From positions 124,001-188,000 of the forward strand of contig JAHBZM010000001.1 of NCBI GenBank assembly GCA_019635435.1: DNA of 64,000 bases, written 5' to 3'. Shown in pieces: positions 50,782 to 59,342 of this stretch. The position numbers and the translations under genes were made by a program. The notes beneath the pieces were generated by a model. It was not told where the DNA came from. It ran no database searches and worked only from the letters and a program-made list of their open reading frames with translations. This DNA comes from Ramlibacter sp. (GTDB taxonomy: Bacteria > Pseudomonadota > Gammaproteobacteria > Burkholderiales > Burkholderiaceae_C). Position 1 is the stretch's first letter, and every line of letters starts with the position of its first letter.

Positions 50782-52458
50782 TTACTTCTTGTCGCGCAGT
50801 TCACGGCGCAGGATCTTGCCCACGGGGGTCTTGGGCAGGTCGGTGCGGAACTCCACGATCTTGGGCTGCTTGTAACCCGTGAGGTTGGCCTTGCAATAGT
50901 CGCGCACCTGCGCCTCGGTCAGGTCAGGGTTCTTCTTGACGATGACGAGCTTGACAGCCTCGCCCGACTTGTCGTCGGCCACGCCCACCGCGGCGCATTC
51001 CAGGACGCCCTCGAGCCTGGCCACCACGTCTTCCACCTCGTTGGGGTAGACGTTGAAGCCGCTGACCAGGATCATGTCCTTCTTGCGGTCCACGATCTTG
51101 AAGAAGCCATGCTCGTCCATGGTGCCGATGTCACCGGACTTGAAGAAACCGTCAGGCGTCATGACCTTGGCGGTCTCATCGGGGCGCTGCCAGTAGCCGG
51201 CCATGACCTGCGGGCCCTTGATGGCGATTTCACCGGGCTGGCCCATGGGCACTTCGTTGCCGTCATCGTCCAGCAGCTTGAACCAGGTGCTGGGCAGCGG
51301 CACGCCGATGGTGCCTGTGTACTCGGTGCTGGTGGTCGGGTTGCAGCTGGCCGACGGGCTGGTCTCGGACAGGCCATAGCCCTCGCAGATCGGGCAGCCG
51401 GTCTTGTCCAGCCAGAGCTTGGCCACGGCGCCCTGCACCGCCATGCCACCGCCCACCGAGATCTTCAGGTGGCTCCAGTCCACGGTGTTGAAGTCCGGGT
51501 GGTTGGCCAGGCCGTTGAACAGCGTGTTGACCGCGGGGAAGCTGTGGATGGTGTGCTTGGACAGCTCCTTGAGCACGGCCGGCAGGTCACGCGGGTTGGG
51601 AATCAGGATGAGCTTGCCGCCCGTGCGCACGGACAGCATCATGCCCACCGTGAACGCGAAGATGTGGTACAGCGGCAGCGCGCAGACGCTGGTGGACTGT
51701 TCGCCGGCCGGCACCTTCTTCATGACCGGCTCGTTCCAGGCCTCGGACTGCAGCACGTTGGCGATCACATTGCGGTGCAGCAGCACCGCGCCCTTGGACA
51801 CGCCCGTGGTGCCGCCGGTGTACTGCAGCACGGCGACGTCATCGGCCACCAGCACCGGCTTCTTGAGCGAGCCGCGTGTGCCCTGGGCCACGGCGTCGTT
51901 GAAGCGCACCGCGCCCGGCAGGCTGTAGGCCGGCACCATCTTCTTGACGTTGCGCACCACGTAGTTGACCAGGGCGCCCTTGAGCAGGCCCAGCTGGTCG
52001 CCCATGGCGCACAGCACCACATGCTTGACCGGCGTGGCGGCAATGCACTGCTCCAGCGTGGCCGCGAAGTTCTCGATGATGACGATGGCCCTGGCGCCCG
52101 AGTCCTTGAGCTGGTGCTCCAGTTCGCGCGGGGTGTACAGCGGGTTGACATTGACCACCACGTAGCCGGCGCGCAGGATGGCGGCCACCGCCACCGGGTA
52201 CTGCGGCACATTGGGCATCATGATGGCCACGCGGTCGCCCTTGGCCAGGCCCAGCCCCTGCAGGTAAGCCGCCAGGGCCCGGCTCAGCGAGTCGGTCTGC
52301 CCGAAGGTCACGTCCTTGCCCATGAAGCTGTAGGCGACGCGGTCCGAATATTTCTGGAAGCTTTCCTCCATCAACCCCACCAGCGAGCCATAGGCCGAAG
52401 GGTCGATGTCGGCGGGAACACCCGGGGGATAGGCGCCAAGCCAGGGACGGTCACTCAT
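50782..52458 (-). CDS. fadD: Long-chain fatty acid-CoA ligase
   Basis: A 558-residue AMP-forming acyl-CoA synthetase. YTGGTTGVSKGAVLLHRN (P-loop), YGLSETSPSASCNP, GYWQRPDETAKVMTPDGFFKSGDIG, VDRKKDMILVSGFNVYPNEVED and the catalytic Lys in KTPVGKILRRELRD are all present. It activates fatty acids for beta-oxidation. Start at 52458 has a GGAGAAG site. The 154 bases upstream to the transhydrogenase genes hold a GTGGCGCGG/CCGCGTCAC stem-like repeat but no clear terminator. Confidence 0.95.
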   Translation of the reverse strand: MSDRPWLGAYPPGVPADIDPSAYGSLVGLMEESFQKYSDRVAYSFMGKDVTFGQTDSLSRALAAYLQGLGLAKGDRVAIMMPNVPQYPVAVAAILRAGYVVVNVNPLYTPRELEHQLKDSGARAIVIIENFAATLEQCIAATPVKHVVLCAMGDQLGLLKGALVNYVVRNVKKMVPAYSLPGAVRFNDAVAQGTRGSLKKPVLVADDVAVLQYTGGTTGVSKGAVLLHRNVIANVLQSEAWNEPVMKKVPAGEQSTSVCALPLYHIFAFTVGMMLSVRTGGKLILIPNPRDLPAVLKELSKHTIHSFPAVNTLFNGLANHPDFNTVDWSHLKISVGGGMAVQGAVAKLWLDKTGCPICEGYGLSETSPSASCNPTTSTEYTGTIGVPLPSTWFKLLDDDGNEVPMGQPGEIAIKGPQVMAGYWQRPDETAKVMTPDGFFKSGDIGTMDEHGFFKIVDRKKDMILVSGFNVYPNEVEDVVARLEGVLECAAVGVADDKSGEAVKLVIVKKNPDLTEAQVRDYCKANLTGYKQPKIVEFRTDLPKTPVGKILRRELRDKK

Positions 52459-52612
52459 TTGTCTTCTCCAGTCGATCTCAATACGTTTCAAGCTGGCGGA
52501 TTGTGTCGTGATGAAGCCAGTGGGGTTACTGTGTTTTCCCTATGAAATTGAAGAGTGGGCGCTCTAGACGAGCGCGTGGCGCGGTCCGCCGGCCGCGTCA
52601 CGGCTTGCCGCC

Positions 52613-54049
52613 CTATTCGATGGCCTTGCCCATGTCCTCGACCACCTTCTTGGCGTCACCGAACACCATCATGGTCTTGTCCATGTAGAACAGCTCGTTG
52701 TCCAGGCCTGCGTAGCCGGCGGCCATGGAGCGCTTGTTCACGATCACGGTCTTGGCCTTGTAGGCCTCCAGGATGGGCATGCCGTAGATCGGGCTGCCCT
52801 TGGTGTGGGCGGCGGGGTTCACCACGTCGTTGGCGCCCAGGATGATGGCCACGTCGGCCTGGCCGAATTCGCCGTTGATGTCTTCCATCTCGAACACCTG
52901 GTCGTAGGGCACTTCGGCCTCGGCCAGCAACACGTTCATGTGGCCCGGCATGCGGCCCGCCACCGGGTGGATCGCGTACTTGACGGTGATGCCCTTGTCG
53001 GTGAGCTTCTGCGCCAGCTCCTTGACCGCGTGCTGGGCCCGGGCCACGGCCAGGCCATAGCCGGGCACGATCACCACGGTCTCGGCGTTGCCCAGCACGA
53101 AGGCCGCGTCATCGGCGCTGCCGCTCTTGACCGGCCGCTGCTCCTTGGCGCCGGCGGCCGCGGACGACGCGTCGCCCCCAAAGCCGCCCAGGATCACATT
53201 GAAGAACGAGCGGTTCATGGCCTTGCACATGATGTAGCTCAGGATCGCGCCCGAGCTGCCCACCAGCGAACCGGCAATGATCAGCATGCTGTTGTTCAGG
53301 CTGAAGCCGATGCCCGCGGCGGCCCATCCGGAATAGCTGTTGAGCATGGAGACCACCACCGGCATGTCGGCGCCACCGATCGGGATGATCAGCAGCACGC
53401 CCAGCACAAAGCCCAGCGAGATCACCAGCACGATGTCCAGCCAGCTCTGGGAGTGCCAGAAGCCGAACATGAAGAAGATCGCGGCCAGCCCCAGCGCCAG
53501 GTTGAGCTTGTGCTGGTGCGCAAACTGCACCGGCGTGCCCTGGAACAGGCGGAACTTGTACTTGCCCGAGAGCTTGCCGAAGGCGATCACCGAGCCGGTG
53601 AAGGTCACCGCGCCGATGAACGCCCCAAGCGCCAGCTCCACGCGGTTGCCGCCCGGAATGGCGCCGCCCTTTTCGACAATGCTGAACGCCCAGGGCTCGG
53701 CCACCGCGGCCACGGCGATGAACACCGCCGCGAGGCCGATCATGCTGTGCATGAAGGCCACGAGCTCGGGCATCTTGGTCATTTCGACGCGCTTGGCCAT
53801 GATGGCCCCGGCGCCACCGCCCACCAGCAGCGCCACCAGCACGTAGGCAATGCCTTCAACCGGATTCTTCTGCAGCGCGGCCGCCTGCGTGTAGATCAGC
53901 CCCACCGTGGTCAGCGCCGCGATCGCCATGCCGGTCATGCCGAACAGGTTGCCGCGGATCGACGTGGTGGGATGGCTCAGCCCCTTCAGGGCCTGGATGA
54001 AGCACACCGAGGCCACAAGGTACAACAGCGTGACGAGATTCATGCTCAT
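52613..54049 (-). CDS. pntB: NAD(P) transhydrogenase subunit beta
   Basis: A 478-residue protein with about nine N-terminal membrane helices and the C-terminal NADP-binding domain (VIVPGYGLAVARAQHAVKELA, VHPVAGRMPGHMNVLLAEAEVPYDQV-type segment, and VAIILGANDVVNPAAH). It couples proton movement to hydride transfer from NADH to NADP. Its ATG overlaps the pntAB stop by four bases. Confidence 0.96.
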   Translation of the reverse strand: MSMNLVTLLYLVASVCFIQALKGLSHPTTSIRGNLFGMTGMAIAALTTVGLIYTQAAALQKNPVEGIAYVLVALLVGGGAGAIMAKRVEMTKMPELVAFMHSMIGLAAVFIAVAAVAEPWAFSIVEKGGAIPGGNRVELALGAFIGAVTFTGSVIAFGKLSGKYKFRLFQGTPVQFAHQHKLNLALGLAAIFFMFGFWHSQSWLDIVLVISLGFVLGVLLIIPIGGADMPVVVSMLNSYSGWAAAGIGFSLNNSMLIIAGSLVGSSGAILSYIMCKAMNRSFFNVILGGFGGDASSAAAGAKEQRPVKSGSADDAAFVLGNAETVVIVPGYGLAVARAQHAVKELAQKLTDKGITVKYAIHPVAGRMPGHMNVLLAEAEVPYDQVFEMEDINGEFGQADVAIILGANDVVNPAAHTKGSPIYGMPILEAYKAKTVIVNKRSMAAGYAGLDNELFYMDKTMMVFGDAKKVVEDMGKAIE

Positions 54050-54366
54050 GCCTGGTCTCCCGCGGGCGCTGCCTTCTTTTCCTTCTTCTTGAACATCTCC
54101 AGCATGCGCCGGGTGACCAGGAAGCCGCCAAAGACGTTGACCGCCGCCAGCGCCACGGCCAGCATGCCCATGCTCTTGCCCAGCCCGGTCTCGGTAAGCG
54201 CCGCGGCCAGCATGGCGCCCACGATCACGATGGCCGAGATCGCATTGGTCACGGCCATCAGGGGCGTGTGCAGCGCGGGCGTGACGGTCCAGACCACGTG
54301 GTAGCCCACGTAGATGGCCAGCACGAAGATGATGAGGTTGGTGATGGTGTGGGAAACGATGTCCAT
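54046..54366 (-). CDS. pntAB: NAD(P) transhydrogenase subunit alpha, membrane part
   Basis: A 106-residue protein with three membrane helices: SHTITNLIIFVLAIYVGYHVVWTVTPALHTPLMAVTNAISAIVIVGA, the usual membrane part of the alpha subunit. In E. coli it is fused to the soluble part; here it is separate, as in Rhodospirillum-type enzymes. A basic C-terminal tail (FKKKEKKA) follows. Confidence 0.96.
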   Translation of the reverse strand: MDIVSHTITNLIIFVLAIYVGYHVVWTVTPALHTPLMAVTNAISAIVIVGAMLAAALTETGLGKSMGMLAVALAAVNVFGGFLVTRRMLEMFKKKEKKAAPAGDQA

Positions 54367-54381
54367 GGGGTGTCCCTCTGT

Positions 54382-55509
54382 TTATTTGCGGCGCACTTCG
54401 CCGTTTTGCGCCATCAGGCAGGCCACGACGATGTCGTCCTCGGGGTCGACGTGCAGCGTGCCCTCCTTGGTGAGGATCAGCTTGAGAAAGTCGAGCACGT
54501 TGCGCGCGTACAGCGACGAGGCATCGGCGGCCACCAGGGCCGGCAGGTTGGTCTCGCCCACAATGGTCACGCCGTGCTTCACCACCGTCCTGTCGGCCTC
54601 GCTGAGCGGGCAGTTGCCGCCCCCGTCCGGGCCCTTGCCCGCGGCAATGTCCACGATCACCGAGCCCGGCTTCATGGACCTGACCATGTCCTCGGTGATC
54701 AGGGTCGGCGCGGCGCGGCCGGGGATCAGTGCGGTGGAAATCACGATGTCGGCCATCGCCACGCGCTTGGCCACCTCGGCCTTCTGGCGCTCCAGCCAGC
54801 TCGGCGGCATGGGCTTGGCATAGCCGCCCACACCCTCGGCGGCCTCGCGCTCCTCGTCGGTCTCGTAGGGCACGTCAATGAACTTGGCGCCCAGCGACTC
54901 GACCTGCTCCTTGACGCTGGGCCGCACGTCGGAGGCCTCGATCACCGCGCCCAGCCGCTTGGCCGTGGCAATGGCCTGCAAGCCCGCCACGCCCACGCCC
55001 AGGATCACGACCCGGGCCGCCTTGACCGTGCCGGCCGCCGTCATCAGCATGGGGAAGAAACGCTGGTACTTGTCGGCCGCCATCATCACGGCCTTGTAGC
55101 CCGCGATGTTGGCCTGCGAGCTCAGCACGTCCATGCTCTGGGCCCGCGTGGTGCGCGGCGCGGCTTCCAGCGCAAAGGCCGTGAGCCCGGCCGCGGCCAG
55201 CCGCTGCAGGCCTTCGGCGTCAAACGGGTTGAGCATGCCCACCAGCGCGGCGCCCTGCTTCATCAGCGCGGTCTCGGCATCGGACGGGCTGCGCACCTTG
55301 AGCACCAGATCGCAACCCAGCGCGCCGGCGGCGTCGGTGATCTCGGCCCCCACGGCGGTATAGGCCTCATCGGTGGCGCTGGCAGGCACGCCGGCGCCCG
55401 ACTGGATGCGCAAGGTGTGGCCCTGGGCCTTGAGTTTCTTGGCCGTCTCGGGAGTGACAGCAACACGGGTTTCGCCCACCGTGGTTTCGGCAGGTACGCC
55501 AATCAGCAT
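54382..55509 (-). CDS. pntAA: NAD(P) transhydrogenase subunit alpha, soluble part
   Basis: A 375-residue NAD-binding subunit resembling alanine dehydrogenase: ETTVGETRVAVTPETAKKLKAQGH, AMDVLSSQANIAGYKAVMMAA, RVVILGVGVAGLQAIATAKRLGAVIEASDVRP, and IVDIAAGKGPDGGGNCPLSEA. It binds NAD(H) in a PntAA-PntAB-PntB complex. The ATG at 55509 has a GAGGAGA site, and the three genes form one transcript. Confidence 0.96.
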   Translation of the reverse strand: MLIGVPAETTVGETRVAVTPETAKKLKAQGHTLRIQSGAGVPASATDEAYTAVGAEITDAAGALGCDLVLKVRSPSDAETALMKQGAALVGMLNPFDAEGLQRLAAAGLTAFALEAAPRTTRAQSMDVLSSQANIAGYKAVMMAADKYQRFFPMLMTAAGTVKAARVVILGVGVAGLQAIATAKRLGAVIEASDVRPSVKEQVESLGAKFIDVPYETDEEREAAEGVGGYAKPMPPSWLERQKAEVAKRVAMADIVISTALIPGRAAPTLITEDMVRSMKPGSVIVDIAAGKGPDGGGNCPLSEADRTVVKHGVTIVGETNLPALVAADASSLYARNVLDFLKLILTKEGTLHVDPEDDIVVACLMAQNGEVRRK

Positions 55510-55631
55510 GGACGTGTCTCCTCGTTTGTTGATATGGAAAGCTGAACGTTAGCTTACATGAGTTTGCCGCGAATATTAGAGCAGCCTGACCATGTTGCGA
55601 CACCGCTGCCCACGGGATGGCCCTCGCACGG

Positions 55632-56054
55632 TCACGGCGCGTACTGCTCGGACCCCACGATGCCAATCTTCGCCAGCCCCAGCCGCTGGGACGCCGCCAG
55701 CACGCCCGCCACCGCCTCGTAGCCCGCGGCCCGGTCGGGACGCAGGTGGATTTCCGGCTGCTCGGGCTGCGCGGCCGCGGCCCGCAGGCGCTGCTCCAGG
55801 GCGGCGCGGTCGGGCAGCGGCTCGCCGTTCCAGAACACCTGTCCCGCCGGCGTCACGTCCACCTGCACCACTTCAGGCGGGACCAGCCGCGGCGGCGGCG
55901 GTCCGCCGGGCATCTCGATGTTGATCGAATGCAGCTGGATCGGGATGGTGATGATCAGCATCACCAGCAAGACCAGCATCACGTCCACCAGCGGCGTGGT
56001 GTTGATGTCGGCCATCACTTCCGCATCGGGGTCGTTGCCGAGGTTCATCGCCAT
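55632..56054 (-). CDS. exbD: ExbD-type biopolymer transport protein
   Basis: A 140-residue ExbD: DINTTPLVDVMLVLLVMLIITIP contains the conserved proton-carrying Asp; the periplasmic part follows. This is the second of two ExbD genes in a row, each with a close partner start. In such ExbB-ExbD-ExbD sets (known from Xanthomonas and others) the two ExbD are not equivalent. Confidence 0.92.
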   Translation of the reverse strand: MAMNLGNDPDAEVMADINTTPLVDVMLVLLVMLIITIPIQLHSINIEMPGGPPPPRLVPPEVVQVDVTPAGQVFWNGEPLPDRAALEQRLRAAAAQPEQPEIHLRPDRAAGYEAVAGVLAASQRLGLAKIGIVGSEQYAP

Positions 56055-56056
56055 GC

Positions 56057-56482
56057 TCAGCCTCCCCCCGGCGGCTCGGTCACGAAGCCGATGCGCGCAA
56101 TGCCCATCTGCTGGCAGGCGTAGACCACGCGGCCGATCGGCTCGTAGCTGCCGCGCGCGTCACCGCGGATGTGCACCTCGGGTTGCGGGCTCATCAGCGC
56201 CACCTGCGCCAGCAGCGTGCTCAGGGCCTGTGCGTCGGGCAGGCGGGTGTCGAACCAGTAGGTGTTGCCCTGGGCGTCAACCGTGATGATCACGTTCTCG
56301 GTCCGGCTGTCGCCGGCCTGGCTCTGCTCGCGCGGCAGGCTCACGGCCACCGAACTGTTGACCACCGGAATGGTGATCAGGAAGATGATCAGCAGCACCA
56401 GCATCACATCCACCAGCGGCGTGGTGTTGATCTCGGCGATCAGCGCGTCTTCACGGGCTTCGGTCTTCCATCGGATCGCCAT
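56057..56482 (-). CDS. exbD: ExbD-type biopolymer transport protein
   Basis: A 141-residue ExbD starting MAIRWKTE, then IAEINTTPLVDVMLVLLIIFLITIPVV with the proton-carrying Asp, and a periplasmic domain. It is only two bases from the other ExbD, so both are made together with the ExbB upstream. The start at 56482 is the ATG that gives the usual N-terminus; the frame extends further upstream without support. Confidence 0.92.
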   Translation of the reverse strand: MAIRWKTEAREDALIAEINTTPLVDVMLVLLIIFLITIPVVNSSVAVSLPREQSQAGDSRTENVIITVDAQGNTYWFDTRLPDAQALSTLLAQVALMSPQPEVHIRGDARGSYEPIGRVVYACQQMGIARIGFVTEPPGGG

Positions 56483-56504
56483 GGCGAGGTCTCCCGGGAC
56501 AGGT

Positions 56505-57338
56505 TCAGCGTTTGGCGTTGGCGGCCAGCAGCACGGTGTGCAGGTCCGAGCCAAAGGCGCGCACCGTGTCCATCGCCACCTTGTTGCGCCGCACCAGCCA
56601 GTTGTAGCCCAGCACCGCGGGCACGGCCACCGCCAGGCCGATGGCGGTCATGATCAGGGCCTCGCCCACCGGGCCGGCCACCCGGTCGATGCTGGCCTGG
56701 CCCGAGGCGCCGATCTTCACCAGCGCGTTGTAGATGCCCCAGACCGTGCCGAACAGGCCCACGAAGGGCGCCGTCGAGCCCACCGTGGCCAGCACGGCCA
56801 GGCCCTCCTGGGTGCGGCTGTGCACCGTGTTGACGGCCCGTTCGATGCTCTGCGCGACCCAGGTGTTGAGGTCCACCTGACCAATCAGCCCGTCATGCTT
56901 GCGGGTGGCTTCGAGCGCGGATTCGGCAATGAAACGGTAGGGGCTGGCCTTGTCCAGCGTGTCGGCGCCCTGGCGCACCGTGTCGGCAGCCCAGAAGCTG
57001 CGCGCCGCCAGGCGACCCTGGCCGCCCATGCGCGACTGCGCCACGAGCTTGGTGAGCAGCACATACCAGCTCCCCACGGACATGACCAGCAGCACCAGCA
57101 GCGTGGCCCGGGCCACGATGTCGCCCTGCGCCCAGAGCGCGCGCAGGCCATAGGGATTGGCGCTGGGCGCGCTGGCGGGGGGCAGCTTGACCGCCGAGGG
57201 CTCGCTGAGCGCGGGTGACGCCGCCAGCACCGGCGTCGAAGCGGCCTGCGTTGCGGGTGCCTGGGTCTGGGCCTGGGCCGTGGCCAGAACGCTGAGCAGG
57301 GCCGCAAGGGCCAGGACACGTGAGAGGCGGGCGATCAT
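56505..57338 (-). CDS. exbB: ExbB-type proton channel protein with signal-like extension
   Basis: A 277-residue MotA/TolQ/ExbB protein. Residues 1-24 look like a cleaved signal peptide (ARLSRVLALAALLSVLATAQAQ), then about 35 Ala/Pro/Ser-rich residues, then the three-helix ExbB core with VLATVGSTAPFVGLFGTVWGIYNALVKI and RVAGPVGEALIMTAIGLAVAVPAVLGYN. With two ExbD genes downstream it forms an energy-transducing complex. No tonB gene is next to it; a Pro-rich anchored protein lies 0.6 kb away. Confidence 0.92.
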   Translation of the reverse strand: MIARLSRVLALAALLSVLATAQAQTQAPATQAASTPVLAASPALSEPSAVKLPPASAPSANPYGLRALWAQGDIVARATLLVLLVMSVGSWYVLLTKLVAQSRMGGQGRLAARSFWAADTVRQGADTLDKASPYRFIAESALEATRKHDGLIGQVDLNTWVAQSIERAVNTVHSRTQEGLAVLATVGSTAPFVGLFGTVWGIYNALVKIGASGQASIDRVAGPVGEALIMTAIGLAVAVPAVLGYNWLVRRNKVAMDTVRAFGSDLHTVLLAANAKR

Positions 57339-57414
57339 GGGCTACTCGGTGTTAGGTGAAATGACTGCGCATTGTGATGCACGCGGACGGCACCCGGGCT
57401 CCCATAATGCGCGG

Positions 57415-57894
57415 ATGAATGAACGATGGAAACCCAGTGTCACGGTCGCCGCGGTCATCGAGCGCGACGGCCGCTTCATGCTGGTCGAGGAGCACACGGC
57501 CGAAGGCCTCAAGCTCAACAACGCCGCCGGCCATCTCGATCCGGGCGAATCGCCGGCGCAGGGTTGCGCGCGCGAGGCACTGGAAGAAACGGCGCACCTG
57601 TTCCGGCCCACGGCCCTGGTGGGCGTGTACCTCGCGCGCTTCGAGCGCGCGGGCACCGGCGAAGACGTGACCTACCTGCGCTTTGCGTTCTGCGGCGAGC
57701 TGGGCGAGTTGCAGCCCGGCCGCCGCCTTGACGAAGGCATTGTGCGCACGCTGTGGATGACGCCCGACGAAATCCGCGCCAGCGCGGACCGCCACCGCAG
57801 CCCGCTGCTGCTGCGCTGCATGGAAGACTACCTGGCCGGCGCGCGCTACCCGCTGTCGCTGGTCTACACCGACCCGGGCGTGACCCGGCCCTGA
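57415..57894 (+). CDS. Nudix hydrolase (NudJ-like)
   Basis: A 159-residue Nudix protein. The Nudix box is GHLDPGESPAQGCAREALEETAHL, with the REALEET core binding Mg2+. The start KPSVTVAAVIERDGRFMLVEEH and the PVYRCP-like middle (LRFAFCGELGEL) resemble NudJ, a phosphatase of thiamine or nucleoside diphosphates; in many proteobacteria this gene precedes mnmA. Here the Pro-rich protein gene, on the other strand, separates it from mnmA. Confidence 0.87.
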   Translation: MNERWKPSVTVAAVIERDGRFMLVEEHTAEGLKLNNAAGHLDPGESPAQGCAREALEETAHLFRPTALVGVYLARFERAGTGEDVTYLRFAFCGELGELQPGRRLDEGIVRTLWMTPDEIRASADRHRSPLLLRCMEDYLAGARYPLSLVYTDPGVTRP

Positions 57895-57902
57895 GCGCGC
57901 CC

Positions 57903-59321
57903 TCATTTCGGGCACCGCCCCTGCAGCGCGCGCGCCGCGAGCACCGGCGCGGCCAGCAGGCCCCCGACCGTCTCGGTGCGGCCCGGCGCGCGGACACAGT
58001 CCTCCAGACCCGCCTCGCGCACCTCCTGCGCAAACGGGTCGCGCGGCTTGTCGCGGCGCAACTGCTCGTTGGCCATCTCGGCCAGACTGCGCCGCGGCTG
58101 GATCCGGTACGGCCCCGGCAACGTGGGCAGGTTGGGGACCAGCGCGGGACGCGGCTCGGCCATCCGGGACCCTGCGGCGCCAGGCGCGGGCCGCCCCGCC
58201 CCGCCCAGACCGCCCAGGCCACCCAAACCGCCAGGCAACCCGATGAGGCCCGAGCCCCCGGGCCGGGCACCCGGGCTGCCAGAGCCGGAGGAGGCACCCG
58301 GTGTGGCACCCGATGCGGCGCCGGACAAGGCCGCCGGACCCGACGACGGCGGAACCAGCACGGGGGTTGCCTGGCTGGCCGCGGGTGAGCCCGCCGGTAC
58401 CGGCACCTCCACCACCGGCGCCTGCAGGCGTTCGATGGCCGCCGGCGCCGGGGCCACCGGAGCCGCTGCGGGCGCGGGCACCGGCGCGGGCGCTTCGACC
58501 GGGGCTGCCGGCGCGGGCGGGGCGCTGACCGGTGCGGGGGCGGGCACCACCACCGGCTCCGGCACCGCCACGGGCGTGGGCGCCGGAGTGGGCGCTGGCG
58601 TCGGAGCTGGCGCCAGCACCGGTACCGGGGTCGGAGCTGGCGCTGGGACCCGTGCTGGGACCGGCGCCGGAACGGGCACAGGGGCAGGCAAGGGTGCCAA
58701 GGGTGCCGGCGGCACCGGGGCCGGGGGGACAGGAGCAGGCGGCACAGGCGCCGGAGGTACCGGTGCCGCTGGGGCTGGCACTGGAGGTGCTGGCGCAGGC
58801 GGCACGGGGGCCGGCGGCTGCGGCGCGGCCGCCACGGGTGGCGGCACCTCCACCGGCGCCGGCACCGGGGCCGGCGTGGGCACCACCGGTTCGGGCGGTG
58901 CCACCGGGGTCTCCCCGGGTGGGGGCGGCGGCGGCGGTTCAGGCGGGGACTCGGGCGGCGGCGTGGCCGCCGGCTGGCGGGTGCCCTCGCGCCGGGCTCT
59001 GGCGGGGGTCGCCGGTGGCAGCTGGCGTGTGGTGTGCAACGGCACGCTGGACTCGGGCGTGTTGGAAAACAGTGGCAGGTCGGTGGTGGCACGCAGCTGG
59101 AGCGAGGGGGGCGTGATGGCGCGGCTGCGGCTGGGCACGGCATCCTGCGCCGGGCTGATGGGGCGCGCGTACTGCACCACCACATAACGGACGGCCTGCT
59201 CCAGCGGCCAGTGCTGGTTCAGGAACCACAGCAGGGCCACATGCAGCACGCCCACCAGCACCAGGGCCTGCGGCGAACGGCGCTGTGGGGGCAAGGAAGG
59301 GGGCTGAAGCCGCAGGAGCAT
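57903..59321 (-). CDS. Membrane-anchored Pro-rich protein, TonB-like N-terminus
   Basis: A 472-residue protein: one N-terminal membrane helix with a His (ALVLVGVLHVALLWFLNQHW), as in TonB/TolA anchors, then about 250 residues dominated by Pro, Ala and Val (tandem APVPP-like units around 58690-58790, needing EF-P to translate), a Gly-rich stretch (GLGGLGGLGG) and a short C-terminus with two Cys. The TonB C-terminal domain is not there. The long extended rod suggests it spans the periplasm. The minus-strand frame is chosen over the GA-rich plus-strand frames because of the anchor and composition. Function unknown. Confidence 0.78.
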   Translation of the reverse strand: MLLRLQPPSLPPQRRSPQALVLVGVLHVALLWFLNQHWPLEQAVRYVVVQYARPISPAQDAVPSRSRAITPPSLQLRATTDLPLFSNTPESSVPLHTTRQLPPATPARARREGTRQPAATPPPESPPEPPPPPPPGETPVAPPEPVVPTPAPVPAPVEVPPPVAAAPQPPAPVPPAPAPPVPAPAAPVPPAPVPPAPVPPAPVPPAPLAPLPAPVPVPAPVPARVPAPAPTPVPVLAPAPTPAPTPAPTPVAVPEPVVVPAPAPVSAPPAPAAPVEAPAPVPAPAAAPVAPAPAAIERLQAPVVEVPVPAGSPAASQATPVLVPPSSGPAALSGAASGATPGASSGSGSPGARPGGSGLIGLPGGLGGLGGLGGAGRPAPGAAGSRMAEPRPALVPNLPTLPGPYRIQPRRSLAEMANEQLRRDKPRDPFAQEVREAGLEDCVRAPGRTETVGGLLAAPVLAARALQGRCPK

Positions 59322-59342
59322 GGCCTTGGGATAATCGCACAA

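Noticed and set aside
57976..59187. Gly/Thr/Ala-rich plus-strand frame opposite the Pro-rich protein
   Set aside because: It is the complement of the Pro/Ala codons. The minus frame has an anchor helix and better start, so the plus frame is a shadow.
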